Shown here piece after piece: positions 8,904 through 17,538 of a DNA stretch of 54,637 nt. Position numbers and translations under genes: made by a program. This stretch comes from Actinomyces bowdenii. GTDB lineage: Bacteria; Actinomycetota; Actinomycetes; Actinomycetales; Actinomycetaceae. A model generated the notes under the pieces. That model had not been told where the DNA came from, ran no database searches, and saw only the letters and a list, made by a program, of their open reading frames with translations. Position 1 is the first letter of the stretch; each line of letters begins with the position of its first letter. The stretch is from NCBI RefSeq assembly GCF_017592395.1, contig NZ_JAGFOU010000022.1:1-54637 (forward strand). Direction: 5' to 3'.

Positions 8904-9668
8904 TCAGTCCTCGTGGGCGTCGAGCTCGGCGGCGACCTGGGGGGAGATGTCCATGGAGGTGAAGACGTTCTGGACGTCGTCGGAGTCCTCCAGGGCATCG
9001 ATGAGGCGGAGGACCTTGCGGGCCCCCTCGGCGTCGACCTCCACCCTGGTGGCGGCCACGAACTGGACCTCGGCGGAGTTGTAGTCCATCCCGGCCTCGG
9101 TCAGGGCGGTGCGCACGGCCACGATGTCGCCCGGCTCGGAGTAGATCTCGAAGGCCTCGCCCATGTCCTCGACCTCCTCGGCGCCGGCGTCCAGGACGGC
9201 CATGAGGATGGAGTCCTCATCGACGCCCTCGGCCTTGGCCACCTCCACCACGCCCTTGCGCGAGAAGTTGTAGGCCACGCTCCCGGGGTCGGCCAGGTTG
9301 CCGCCGTTGCGGGAGAAGGCCACGCGCACATCGGAGGCGGCGCGGTTGCGGTTGTCGGTGAGGCACTCCACGAGGAAGGCCACGCCCCCGGGCCCGTAGC
9401 CCTCGTACATGATGGTCTGCCAGTCGGCGCCGCCCGCCTCCTCACCGCTGCCGCGCTTGACGGCGCGGGTGATGTTGTCGGCCGGCACGGAGTTCTTCTT
9501 GGCCTTCTGGATGGCGTCGAAGAGGGTCGGGTTGCCGGTGGGGTCCCCGCCGCCGGTGCGGGCGGCCACCTCGATGTTCTTGATGAGGCGGGCGAAGAGC
9601 TTGCCACGCTTGGCGTCGATGGCAGCCTTCTTGTGCTTGGTGGTGGCCCACTTGGAGTGACCCGACAT
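8904..9668 (-). CDS. YebC/PmpR family protein
   Basis: The protein has 254 residues and begins with the family signature [23 protein letters not shown], split here only by description. The rest follows the three-domain family pattern, including [12 protein letters not shown] and [10 protein letters not shown]. Members are reported as transcriptional regulators or as factors that relieve ribosome stalling; which applies here is unknown. AAGGAG precedes the ATG. Its position next to ruvC is the standard actinobacterial arrangement. Confidence 0.94.
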   Translation of the reverse strand: MSGHSKWATTKHKKAAIDAKRGKLFARLIKNIEVAARTGGGDPTGNPTLFDAIQKAKKNSVPADNITRAVKRGSGEEAGGADWQTIMYEGYGPGGVAFLVECLTDNRNRAASDVRVAFSRNGGNLADPGSVAYNFSRKGVVEVAKAEGVDEDSILMAVLDAGAEEVEDMGEAFEIYSEPGDIVAVRTALTEAGMDYNSAEVQFVAATRVEVDAEGARKVLRLIDALEDSDDVQNVFTSMDISPQVAAELDAHED

Positions 9669-9727
9669 GTGCTCTCCTTGCGTAGGTGCGATGAGTGCTG
9701 GTCATCTGGCCCGCCGCGGCGGGGCGC

Positions 9728-11131
9728 TCATCGGCGGCGCGCCGCGGCGACCATCCCGACGAAGATGTCGTGGACCCGATGGTCCCCGCCGACCTCCGGG
9801 TGGAAGGCGGTGGCGAGCAGGGGGCCCTGACGAACCGCCACGATCCTACCGCCTGTTCCTGGACCCTCCGTGCCCGCCCGCCCCGCGCGGGTCGTGGCGA
9901 GGATCTCGACGCCGGGGCCGGCCTCCTCCACCCAGGGGGCCCGGATGAACACCGCCCGCAGGGGGTGGTCCTCATCGGCCCCCAGGGCCGGTGCCACCAG
10001 GTCCTCCTCATAGGAGTCCACCTGGCGCCCGAAGGCGTTGCGCCGCACCGTCATGCGGATGCCGCCGAGGAAGGACTGCCCCTCCTCGGCGCCCTCGACC
10101 CGGTCGGCCAGCAGGATCATGCCGGCGCAGGAGCCGTAGGCGGGCAGTCCCGCGGCGATGAGCCCGCGCAGCGGCTGGAGCATCCCGAAGGAGGCCAGCA
10201 GGGTGCTCATCGTCGTCGACTCCCCTCCGGGGATGATGAGCCCGTCCAGGCGCTCCCCCGGCCGGGATCTCAGATCCCGGGCGCTGCGCACGGCCACCGC
10301 GCGGGCCCCGGCGGCCGCCAGGGCCAGGCTGTGCTCGCGCACATCCCCCTGGAGGGCCAGGACCCCGATGGTGGGGCGCTGGTCGATCGCCGAGGGGGCC
10401 GGGAAGAGCGCCCGCGGGGTGCGCCCGCTCAGCGTCGAGGCCTGCTCGGGCACCGGCCACCGGGATGCCGGGACCCGCGGATCGTCGAGCGGGGTCAGGG
10501 CCCGGGCATCGGCGGGATCGGTGAGGTCCCGGACCCTGCCGTCCCAGCCGGCGCCAGCCAGCTCGGCCACCAGCCCGGGCAGGGCCACGGGGTAGATCTC
10601 CCGGCCCTCCTGCCCGGCCCGCTCCAGGTCCTGCGCGCTCCACCAGCCCATGGAGTCCACGGCGTCGCGCTCCAGCGCGGTCCACCCCGCCGCGTCCAGG
10701 GCCGTGGCCGCCGGCAGGCGCAGCAGGAAGAGGCTCTCGTGCTGGCGGCACACCACCCGGGCGAAGCGGAGGACGGCGTCGCGCTGGGCGATGGGCCCCT
10801 CCAGCTCACCGGGCCCGACCCGCAGCCCGGTCTCCTCGGCCAGCTCGCGCACCGCCCCGGCGGCGGCATCCTCCCCGGGGTGCAGCCCACCACCGGGGGT
10901 GAAGATCCAGCGGTGCTCGGGCTCGGCGACGTCGTGCCCCTCCAGGAGGAGCACCTGGCCCTGGGCGGTGAGGGCCAGCACTCGCGCGGCTCGGCGGAAG
11001 GGCAGGCCGTCGGGGCCCAGGCGCCACTCCTCGGGGTCGAGCAGCTCGGCCCAGTCCTCGGGGACGGCGGGGTGGCGCTGGTGGCCCGGCCCCTGGGGCA
11101 GGGCCTGCCGGGCGGCGCGCGGGCGGCTCAC
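9728..11131 (-). CDS. pdxT: NUDIX hydrolase fused to PdxT (pyridoxal phosphate synthase glutaminase)
   Basis: One uninterrupted frame of 467 residues carries two enzymes. Residues about 45-190 are a NUDIX domain with a complete box from G81 to L103 (E87, REL 95-97, EE 99-100, G102). Residues about 254-465 are PdxT ([20 protein letters not shown], nucleophile Cys335 in GSCAGM, His444 and Glu446 in HPE). PdxT releases ammonia from glutamine for PdxS. The linker (about 195-252) is Pro/Arg/Asp-rich. The GTG at 11131 overlaps the pdxS stop (GTGA). An internal GTG at the linker motif PVPEQ could in principle start a separate PdxT, but no good ribosome site precedes it. In mycobacteria a NUDIX gene lies next to pimA near pdxS and pdxT, so fusion of neighbours is plausible. 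The NUDIX substrate is unknown. Confidence 0.9.
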   Translation of the reverse strand: MSRPRAARQALPQGPGHQRHPAVPEDWAELLDPEEWRLGPDGLPFRRAARVLALTAQGQVLLLEGHDVAEPEHRWIFTPGGGLHPGEDAAAGAVRELAEETGLRVGPGELEGPIAQRDAVLRFARVVCRQHESLFLLRLPAATALDAAGWTALERDAVDSMGWWSAQDLERAGQEGREIYPVALPGLVAELAGAGWDGRVRDLTDPADARALTPLDDPRVPASRWPVPEQASTLSGRTPRALFPAPSAIDQRPTIGVLALQGDVREHSLALAAAGARAVAVRSARDLRSRPGERLDGLIIPGGESTTMSTLLASFGMLQPLRGLIAAGLPAYGSCAGMILLADRVEGAEEGQSFLGGIRMTVRRNAFGRQVDSYEEDLVAPALGADEDHPLRAVFIRAPWVEEAGPGVEILATTRAGRAGTEGPGTGGRIVAVRQGPLLATAFHPEVGGDHRVHDIFVGMVAAARRR

Positions 11132-12024
11132 CAGCCGCGCTCGGCCAGGCGGTGGGGCGCCGGGACGTCCTCGACATTGATGCCCACCATGGCCTCGCCC
11201 AGGCCGCGCGAGACCTCCGCGATGACCGCGGGGTCGTCGAACTGGGCGGTGGCTCGCACGATGGCGGCGGCGCGCCTGGCCGGGTCCCCGGACTTGAAGA
11301 TGCCCGAGCCGACGAAGACGCCCTCGGCGCCCATCTGCATCATCATGGCGGCGTCGGCGGGGGTGGCGATGCCCCCGGCGGTGAAGAGCACGACGGGCAG
11401 GTGCCCGGTGGCGGCCACCTCGGCCACCAGGGGGTAGGGGGCGTCCAGCTCCTTGGCGGCCACGTAGAGCTCGTCAGCGGGCAGGGAGGCCAGCCGGCGG
11501 ATCTCATCGCGGATGGTGCGCATGTGGGTGACGGCGTTGGACACGTCCCCGGTGCCGGCCTCGCCCTTGGAGCGGATCATCGCCGCGCCCTCGGTGATGC
11601 GGCGCAGGGCCTCGCCCAGGTCGGTGGCCCCGCACACGAAGGGCACGGTGAAGGCCTGCTTGTCGATGTGGTGGGTGTAGTCGGCCGGGGTGAGGACCTC
11701 GGACTCGTCGATGTAGTCCACGCCGAGGCTCTGGAGCACCTGGGCCTCGACGAAGTGGCCGATGCGGGCCTTGGCCATCACCGGGATGGAGACGGCCTCG
11801 ATGATGCCGCTGATGAGGTCGGGGTCGCTCATGCGGGCCACCCCGCCCTGGGCGCGGATGTCGGCGGGGACGCGCTCCAGGGCCATGACGGCCACGGCTC
11901 CCGCCTCCTGGGCGATGCGGGCCTGCTCGGGGGTGACCACGTCCATGATGACGCCGCCCTTGAGCATGTCGGCCATGCCGCGCTTGATGGTGGGGGTCCC
12001 GGTGGTCGCGTTCGTCGTGCTCAT
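11128..12024 (-). CDS. pdxS: Pyridoxal 5'-phosphate synthase lyase subunit PdxS
   Basis: PdxS makes pyridoxal phosphate from ribose 5-phosphate, glyceraldehyde 3-phosphate and ammonia channelled from PdxT. The 298 residues form a TIM barrel with the expected segments [41 protein letters not shown] and [12 protein letters not shown]. The ATG at 12024 is chosen because GAGG lies six bases upstream; an ATG three bases earlier and a GTG at 12036 are less well spaced. The stop overlaps the start of the NUDIX-PdxT gene, which favours making both subunits together. Confidence 0.97.
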   Translation of the reverse strand: MSTTNATTGTPTIKRGMADMLKGGVIMDVVTPEQARIAQEAGAVAVMALERVPADIRAQGGVARMSDPDLISGIIEAVSIPVMAKARIGHFVEAQVLQSLGVDYIDESEVLTPADYTHHIDKQAFTVPFVCGATDLGEALRRITEGAAMIRSKGEAGTGDVSNAVTHMRTIRDEIRRLASLPADELYVAAKELDAPYPLVAEVAATGHLPVVLFTAGGIATPADAAMMMQMGAEGVFVGSGIFKSGDPARRAAAIVRATAQFDDPAVIAEVSRGLGEAMVGINVEDVPAPHRLAERGW

Positions 12025-12102
12025 CATGGTCCTCACGATGGGTTCCTGCAGGGCACGGCCCTGGGGCCCGGCGGGCCGCGACGATGCTACACGCCGCGGT
12101 GC

Positions 12103-13365
12103 TCAGGCCTGCCCCAGGAAGACCCGGCGGGACTGGGTGATGCGCTCCAGGGCCCGGCGCTCCTCCGCGGCGAAGTCGCCTCCGGCATGCCCGTCCACCG
12201 CCTGCTGGCGCAGCTGGGCGAGCTCGGCGGCGCCCTTCTGGAAGTCGGCCATGGCCCTGGCCGCCACCGGTCCGCGGGCGGCGGCCCAGCGCCGCCCCTG
12301 GGAGCGGCCCGATCCCGTGGTGAGCATGGCCACCTCCCCGGGGGAGAACCAGCCGGCGCGGGAGTAGTCGGCCAGGCGCCTGCGCATGTTCATCCGCTCG
12401 GCCCAGCGCAGCCAGATGATCATGCCGACGCAGGCGATGAAGAAGGGGATGCCCACTAAGAAGTAGTACTGGGGGGAGGCGGCGATGACGCCGTTCCAGA
12501 AGGCGTGCAGGATGATGGCGCACCCCAGGCCGATGGGGGCGCACCACAGCCAGGCCGCCCGGGAGCGGCGCCGGGCGGACATCCCGATCGCCGCCCCGGT
12601 GAAGGCGGTGAAGATCACATGGGTGAAGGGGGAGAAGACGCCCCGCAGGATGAAGACCTCCACGATCAGCTCGTAGTACCTCACGAAGTACAGGATGTTC
12701 TCCGCGAAGGCGAATCCTCCGGCCACCACTGCGGCGTAGACGATGCCGTCGACCGCGCCGTTGAAGGTGCGCCGCCAGATGAGGAAGACCACCAGGACGC
12801 CCAGGCCCTTGGTCAGCTCCTCGATGATGGGCGCCGAGACCACCGCGGAGACGAGCATCGCCCCCTCCAGGTCGTAGCTGGACTCGGCCACCAGGACGGT
12901 GGTGGTGGTGTTGACCACCAGGGAGATGACGGTGGAGAAGCCCGCCCCCCACAGGAAGGCCAGGAGCATCATGCTCCAGGGCTCCCGCTCCCAGCGGTCG
13001 ATCCAGAACACGACCAGGAGCACGATGCCCAGGGGGATGAGGGCCAGCAGGGTGGCCAGGGCCACCTGGGACATGTCCGTGGCCGAGGCCGAGACCACCA
13101 CCAGGACGGCCACCAGGCCCAGGGCGCCCAGCACGGCCAGGACCGTGCCGACGACCCGGCGCCATCCCCCCGGGCCCCGGGTGCCCGATGCGCTCCACGG
13201 CGGGGGGCCGGCAGGGCCCATCGGGGGGTGGGAGCCCGGGCCCTGGGGCGTGGCGCCCCCGCCGCGCGGGGCCCCCGCGGCCGCGGTCGACAGCTGGGGC
13301 AGCCGGGCCCGCTGATAGCCGGGGCGCGGCGCCCAGGGGCCCTGGCCGGGAGTGGGTGTGCTCAT
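12103..13365 (-). CDS. PrsW-family intramembrane metalloprotease
   Basis: The 420-residue membrane protein has a Pro/Gly-rich cytoplasmic N-terminus (1-68) and about eight membrane segments from residue 70 to 320. The family motifs are present: EELTK at 182-186, AEN at 221-223, His249 in FSPFTHV and His287 in HAFWN. Members cut membrane-bound substrates such as anti-sigma factors in Bacillus. The substrate here is unknown. A soluble, basic C-terminal tail of about 90 residues follows (GRRWAAARGPVAARAM). Its start overlaps the stop of the upstream LemA-like gene (ATGA), so the two are probably made together. Confidence 0.85.
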   Translation of the reverse strand: MSTPTPGQGPWAPRPGYQRARLPQLSTAAAGAPRGGGATPQGPGSHPPMGPAGPPPWSASGTRGPGGWRRVVGTVLAVLGALGLVAVLVVVSASATDMSQVALATLLALIPLGIVLLVVFWIDRWEREPWSMMLLAFLWGAGFSTVISLVVNTTTTVLVAESSYDLEGAMLVSAVVSAPIIEELTKGLGVLVVFLIWRRTFNGAVDGIVYAAVVAGGFAFAENILYFVRYYELIVEVFILRGVFSPFTHVIFTAFTGAAIGMSARRRSRAAWLWCAPIGLGCAIILHAFWNGVIAASPQYYFLVGIPFFIACVGMIIWLRWAERMNMRRRLADYSRAGWFSPGEVAMLTTGSGRSQGRRWAAARGPVAARAMADFQKGAAELAQLRQQAVDGHAGGDFAAEERRALERITQSRRVFLGQA

Positions 13366-14018
13366 CGCTGCGGACCTCCTTGCGGCCCTTCCTCCGGGAG
13401 CCTCGGGGACTCGGGGGACTCGGGAAGGGGGCGGGTCTCGTCGTCGGCGTCGAAGGTCGCCGGCATGGGGGCGTGCCCGGCCAGGTGGAGCAGCCTGACG
13501 GTCGCCTTGGCGCGCAGGGCGCGGGCCTGGGCGACATGCGTGTTGTGGAAGCGCCGGGCCAGCACCAGGCGGTAGCTGGCCCGATCCAGGCGCGCCAGTG
13601 CCGAGGCGGCCCCGGGGCCGGCCAGGGCCGCACGGGTGGGCTCATCCAGCACGGTGCGCAGCACCCGGCTGAGGTCGGACTCGACCACGCTGCGCTCGCG
13701 CGTCCCGGGTCGGGGCGCGTCGAGCCGGGGGTCCGGGTCCAGCCCGTCGGAGACGATGGGGCCCTCGGCCTCCAGGGCGTCACGGGCGGCCCGGCGCAGC
13801 AGGAGGGCCGAGGCCGGATCCAGGGCGCCGCCGTCGGCCAGGTCGGCGGCGGCCTGGGCCCGGTGCAGGAGCTGGGCCTCCAGGGTCGCACGGGCGCCCA
13901 GGACCTGGCGGTGGAGGCGATCCACGCGCACGGCCCGGGCGTAGAGGGCCCAGCCGCACACCAGCAGGGCGATGAGGAGCACGACGGCGCCGCTCCAGGC
14001 GCCCATGGCCTCGGGCAT
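13362..14018 (-). CDS. Membrane-anchored LemA-like protein
   Basis: The 218 residues start with one membrane segment (about 9-27, SGAVVLLIALLVCGWALYA), followed by a long helical region starting RVDRLHRQVLGARATLEAQL and a C-terminal Pro/Glu-rich tail. The helical part, with RRFHNTHVAQARALRAK near residue 155, resembles the LemA arrangement of an N-terminal anchor plus helical bundle, but the match is distant. It lies two bases after pimA and overlaps the PrsW gene. The function is unknown. I see no catalytic motif. Confidence 0.65.
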   Translation of the reverse strand: MPEAMGAWSGAVVLLIALLVCGWALYARAVRVDRLHRQVLGARATLEAQLLHRAQAAADLADGGALDPASALLLRRAARDALEAEGPIVSDGLDPDPRLDAPRPGTRERSVVESDLSRVLRTVLDEPTRAALAGPGAASALARLDRASYRLVLARRFHNTHVAQARALRAKATVRLLHLAGHAPMPATFDADDETRPLPESPESPRLPEEGPQGGPQR

Positions 14019-14020
14019 GC

Positions 14021-15202
14021 TCAGTCCTCCCAGGCGTCGCGCAGGCGGGCCACCATGGTCCTGCTCCCCGGGGCCAGGGTCACGCGGGTGTGGCTCGCCG
14101 AGAGCGCCATGTCGTAGACGTCGAGGATCTCATCGGTCACCGCCGACCAGTCGTAGCGGCCCACCCTCGCCGAGGCGGCCCGGCAGCGGGCCCGGGCCGC
14201 CTCGTGGTCGGTGAGGGTCTCGATGATGACGCGGGCCAGGTCGGCGCTGTCCCCGTTGCGGAACAGGGCTCCGTAGGCCCCCTGCCCCAGGACGTCGGAG
14301 AAGGCCGTGATGTCGGAGGCGATGACGCGGGTGCCGGCGGCCATGGCCTCGACCAGGACGATGCCGAAGGACTCCCCGCCCGTCTGGGGGGCCACGTAGC
14401 AGGTGGCCGAGGCGAGCATGGCGGCCTTGTCCTCATCGCTGACGCCTCCGAGGAAGACCACGGAATCGCCCAGGTGGGCCAGGGCGGCGCGGGTGTCCTG
14501 GGCCTGGCCGCGCCCGGCGATGAGGAAGCGGGCGCCCGGCAGCGCCTCCAGCACCGCGGGGATCGCCGCGGCCAGCACCTGGAGCCCCTTGCGGGGCTCA
14601 TCCAGGCGCCCCAGGAAGGAGATCGTGGGGGCGCCGGAGGCGCCCCGGAAGCGCGGGTCGTCCTTGGGCGCCGCCAGGAAGGGCCCGGTGCTCACGCCGT
14701 TGGGGATGACCACGGCGTCGCCGCCGTGGTACTGGATGAGGGTGCGCCTGGCCTCCTCCGAGACGGCGATGCGCCCGGAGAGCTTCTCCATGAGCGGCAC
14801 CGCGGCCGGGGAGAGCAGCTCCCTGGCCAGGGACCGGTCCATGGCGGCGTGGAAGGTGCCCACGATGGGGCCGCTGGCGGCCTGGAGGGCCAGGATGCCG
14901 ACGCTGGGGGTGATGGGCTCATGGATGTGGAGCAGGTCGAAGTCGCCCTCCTCCAGCCACCGCCTGGCGCGCCGCGCCACGACCGCCCCGAAGTTGAGGC
15001 GGGCGATGGATCCGTTGTAGGGGATGGCGATGGAGTCCCCGGCGCTGGTGACCCATTCGGGCAGCTCGGTGCCCTGGCCCGCGGGGGCCAGGACCCGGAC
15101 CTCGTGCCCGCGCCTGCGCAGCTCTGCGGCCAGGTCCATGACGTGGACCTGGACGCCGCCGTGGGCGTCGAAGGAGTAGGGGCAGACGATGCCGATCCTC
15201 AT
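14021..15202 (-). CDS. pimA: Phosphatidylinositol alpha-mannosyltransferase PimA
   Basis: This GT4 glycosyltransferase puts the first mannose on phosphatidylinositol at the cytoplasmic face. The 393 residues show the acceptor domain start MRIGIVCPYSFDAHGGVQVH, His118 in GTFHA (the position of the essential histidine in mycobacterial PimA), GRLDEPRKG at about 198-206 and the donor-site GGESFGIVLVEAMAAG at about 275-290. The identification rests on these motifs plus its place between patA and the pdx genes. The ATG overlaps the patA stop (ATGA). Confidence 0.93.
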   Translation of the reverse strand: MRIGIVCPYSFDAHGGVQVHVMDLAAELRRRGHEVRVLAPAGQGTELPEWVTSAGDSIAIPYNGSIARLNFGAVVARRARRWLEEGDFDLLHIHEPITPSVGILALQAASGPIVGTFHAAMDRSLARELLSPAAVPLMEKLSGRIAVSEEARRTLIQYHGGDAVVIPNGVSTGPFLAAPKDDPRFRGASGAPTISFLGRLDEPRKGLQVLAAAIPAVLEALPGARFLIAGRGQAQDTRAALAHLGDSVVFLGGVSDEDKAAMLASATCYVAPQTGGESFGIVLVEAMAAGTRVIASDITAFSDVLGQGAYGALFRNGDSADLARVIIETLTDHEAARARCRAASARVGRYDWSAVTDEILDVYDMALSASHTRVTLAPGSRTMVARLRDAWED

Positions 15203-16236
15203 ACCGCCGCCCTCCCGGCGTCGCGGGCGCGCCCGCGGGCCAGGCGCTCGGGGTCCAGATCGGCCTCGAAGACCGGCTGGAGCATGTGCCAGTCCACGGC
15301 GTGCTCGATCAGGAGCGGCTCCAGGGCCCGCACCCAGGCCCGGGTGGCCCGGGCGATCCGCTCGTGCCCGCCATCGCCCCCCGTCCCCGCTGACCCGGGC
15401 GCCCGGGGGGAGCCGCCGGGGGTCCAGGGGACCGGGACCCGGCGCACCGTGAGCACCAAGCCCCAGGCGCCCCCGGCCCGGCGCCGGCGCTCGCCGGTGA
15501 GGCGCTCGTAGTGGATGGCGGCGGCGTACAGGGGCAGGGCGAGGCGCTGGGCGATCGCGGCGGGCCCGGCGGCCACATAGGCGGGGTGCCCGCCGATCCC
15601 CGTGCGCACCCCGCTGGAGGACAGGTCGCGGTCGGCCAGCAGGGCGATGGCGTAGCGGCCCTCCCCGGCGGCCTCCACGAGTCGCTCGAAGACCCGCTCC
15701 CCGCGGGCCTGGCCCAGGACCCTCATGCCCAGGCCCTGGCGGAAGGCGGTGAACTGCTCGAACAGGTCGGGGGGCTCGAGGCGCTCGGCCACGGTCAGCA
15801 CCGGGGCGAGCTCCCGGCAGGCCCAGGCGCCCACCAGGTCCCAGTTGCCCATATGGGGCAGGGCCAGCACGATGCTGCTGCGCTGGAGGTCCTGGCGGAC
15901 CCGGGGGTCGAGGTCGGCGCGGACCCGCGCGCGGATCTGCTCCTGGCTGATGCCGGGCAGGGCGAAGGCCTCGTAGAAGTAGCGCATGTAGGAGCGCATG
16001 CCCGCCCGGCCCAGTCGGCGCAGGGCGCGCTGGGAGGCGCCCCCGGGCAGGAGGCGGGCCAGGTTGCGCTCAAGCTGGCCCACTCCCCCGGCCCTCCCGG
16101 ACTCGGGCCGCAGCCGGTGCAGCGCCCAGGCCAGGTCGGCCCCGGCGTGGAAGAGGGCGTAGCCCGCTGAGGAGGGCAGGTGCCTGACGCCGCGCCAGGC
16201 CAGGCGGTAGAGCGCCTCGACGGGGATGGGGCTCAC
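15199..16236 (-). CDS. patA: Phosphatidylinositol mannoside acyltransferase PatA
   Basis: This membrane-associated acyltransferase (LpxL/HtrB-like fold) transfers a fatty acyl chain to the mannose of PIM. The 345 residues contain the HX4D catalytic pair in PHMGNWD (His128, Asp133) and LLADRDLSSSG near 199-209. The GTG at 16236 starts with SPIPVEALYRLAWRG and overlaps the pgsA stop by four bases. A longer upstream reading would be Pro/Arg-rich and out of keeping with the family. A Pro/Gly-rich loop at about 280-295 (TPGGSPRAPGSAGTGG) appears to be a local insertion. Confidence 0.92.
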   Translation of the reverse strand: MSPIPVEALYRLAWRGVRHLPSSAGYALFHAGADLAWALHRLRPESGRAGGVGQLERNLARLLPGGASQRALRRLGRAGMRSYMRYFYEAFALPGISQEQIRARVRADLDPRVRQDLQRSSIVLALPHMGNWDLVGAWACRELAPVLTVAERLEPPDLFEQFTAFRQGLGMRVLGQARGERVFERLVEAAGEGRYAIALLADRDLSSSGVRTGIGGHPAYVAAGPAAIAQRLALPLYAAAIHYERLTGERRRRAGGAWGLVLTVRRVPVPWTPGGSPRAPGSAGTGGDGGHERIARATRAWVRALEPLLIEHAVDWHMLQPVFEADLDPERLARGRARDAGRAAV

Positions 16237-16871
16237 GGCTGCTCCTCCCCCTGGCTGCGGGCCAGCTGCCGGGCCACGGCGCTCACGCGCTGGATGACGG
16301 TGATGAGTGAGGCCAGGGCGACCCACCCCAGGCCCAGGGTCAGCACCCACGGGGGCGCCCCCAGCCCGACGGCCAGGCAGGCCCCCATGGCCACCAGGAG
16401 CCGATCGGTGCGCTCGGCGATTCCCATCGAGGCGGTGGCGCCCACGGCCTCCGCACGGGCCCGGGCGTAGGGGACCGCGGCGGCGAGCACGATGACGGCC
16501 AGGGAGACCGCCACGGTCGTGGTGCGCAGAGCGCCGGGCTCCAGGCGCAGGGCGGCCCAGGCGGCCAGGGAGGCGAAGACGGCGCCGTCGGCCAGGCGGT
16601 CCATGGTGGAGTCCAGGAAGGCCCCGAACTGCGAGGAGGTGCCGGTGGCGCGCGCCAGGACGCCGTCGAAGGAGTCGGCGGCCAGTACCACGGCCAGCAG
16701 GAGGGGGCCGGCCACGAAGCTGCCGCGGGGCAGGAAGGCCACCGCCACCCCCGCGCTCAGGACGGTGCCGCACACCGTCAGGGCGTTGGGGGTCACGCCG
16801 GTTCTGGCCAGCGCCAGGGCCAGGGGGGTCAGAGCGGTGGTGGTCAGGCCTCGTCCGTGGGTGCCGAGCAT
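16233..16871 (-). CDS. pgsA: CDP-alcohol phosphatidyltransferase (phosphatidylinositol phosphate synthase type)
   Basis: This integral membrane enzyme joins CDP-diacylglycerol to an inositol phosphate head group; position before patA-pimA supports that substrate over glycerol phosphate. The full CDP-alcohol motif is present: D66, D69, G70, A73, R74, G83, D87 and D91. About six membrane segments are visible in 212 residues. The ATG at 16871 has GAGGA five bases upstream; a longer reading is Pro-rich and unlikely. It follows the HIT gene by 46 bp. Confidence 0.93.
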   Translation of the reverse strand: MLGTHGRGLTTTALTPLALALARTGVTPNALTVCGTVLSAGVAVAFLPRGSFVAGPLLLAVVLAADSFDGVLARATGTSSQFGAFLDSTMDRLADGAVFASLAAWAALRLEPGALRTTTVAVSLAVIVLAAAVPYARARAEAVGATASMGIAERTDRLLVAMGACLAVGLGAPPWVLTLGLGWVALASLITVIQRVSAVARQLARSQGEEQP

Positions 16872-16917
16872 CTTGTCCTCGTGGTCGATGGCGTCGATGG
16901 CCGCAGGGCCGGGCGGC

Positions 16918-17538
16918 TCAGGCCTCGTCCCGGCCGCCGGTGGGGGCCGCGTCCCAGGCGGCGGCCAGCATGTCGCGCTGCTCGCCCAGGAGCTGGGGCA
17001 CGGGCTTGGTCCGGCCGATGATGGGCATGAAGTTAGCATCCCCCATCCATCTGGGGACGATGTGCTGGTGGAGGTGGGCGGCGATGCCGGCGCCGCCGAC
17101 CTCCCCCTGGTTCATCCCCAGGTTGAAGCCGTGGGGGCGGGCCACGTGGCGCACCACCTCCATGGCCCGGGCGGTCAGCTCCCCGATCTCGGTGCGCTCC
17201 TGGGCCGTGGCCCGGGTCCAGTCCGAGACGTGCCGGTAGGGGCACACCAGGAGATGCCCGGTGTTGTAGGGGTAGAGGTTCATGAGCACGTAGCAGGCCC
17301 GGCCCCGGTGGACCACGAGGGCCTCCTCATCGTCGAGCCCCGGCAGTCGGCAGAAGGGGCACTGGGAGGCGGAGTCATCGGCGGGCTTGTCCTGGCCGCC
17401 GATGTAGACCATGCGGTGGGGGGTCCACAGGCGCTGGAAGGACGGGGGCGCGCCCTCGTGGTAGGGCGGCTCCTGCGCCAGGGCGCCGGGCTGCTCCACC
17501 GCGCCTGCCGCCCCGCTCGTGGCCTGCTCCTCAGTCAC
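16918..17538 (-). CDS. HIT-family protein (Ap4A phosphorylase-like)
   Basis: The 206-residue protein has the histidine triad HLHQH at 155-159 followed by IVPR, and a CPFC motif at 60-63 near the usual zinc position. The segment [21 protein letters not shown] (about 80-100) is the family core. The mycobacterial protein at the same place (Rv2613c) is reported to phosphorolyse diadenosine tetraphosphate, which makes that activity likely. The start overlaps the thrS stop by eight bases, linking a producer of Ap4A (aminoacyl-tRNA synthetase) with a probable consumer. Confidence 0.92.
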   Translation of the reverse strand: MTEEQATSGAAGAVEQPGALAQEPPYHEGAPPSFQRLWTPHRMVYIGGQDKPADDSASQCPFCRLPGLDDEEALVVHRGRACYVLMNLYPYNTGHLLVCPYRHVSDWTRATAQERTEIGELTARAMEVVRHVARPHGFNLGMNQGEVGGAGIAAHLHQHIVPRWMGDANFMPIIGRTKPVPQLLGEQRDMLAAAWDAAPTGGRDEA

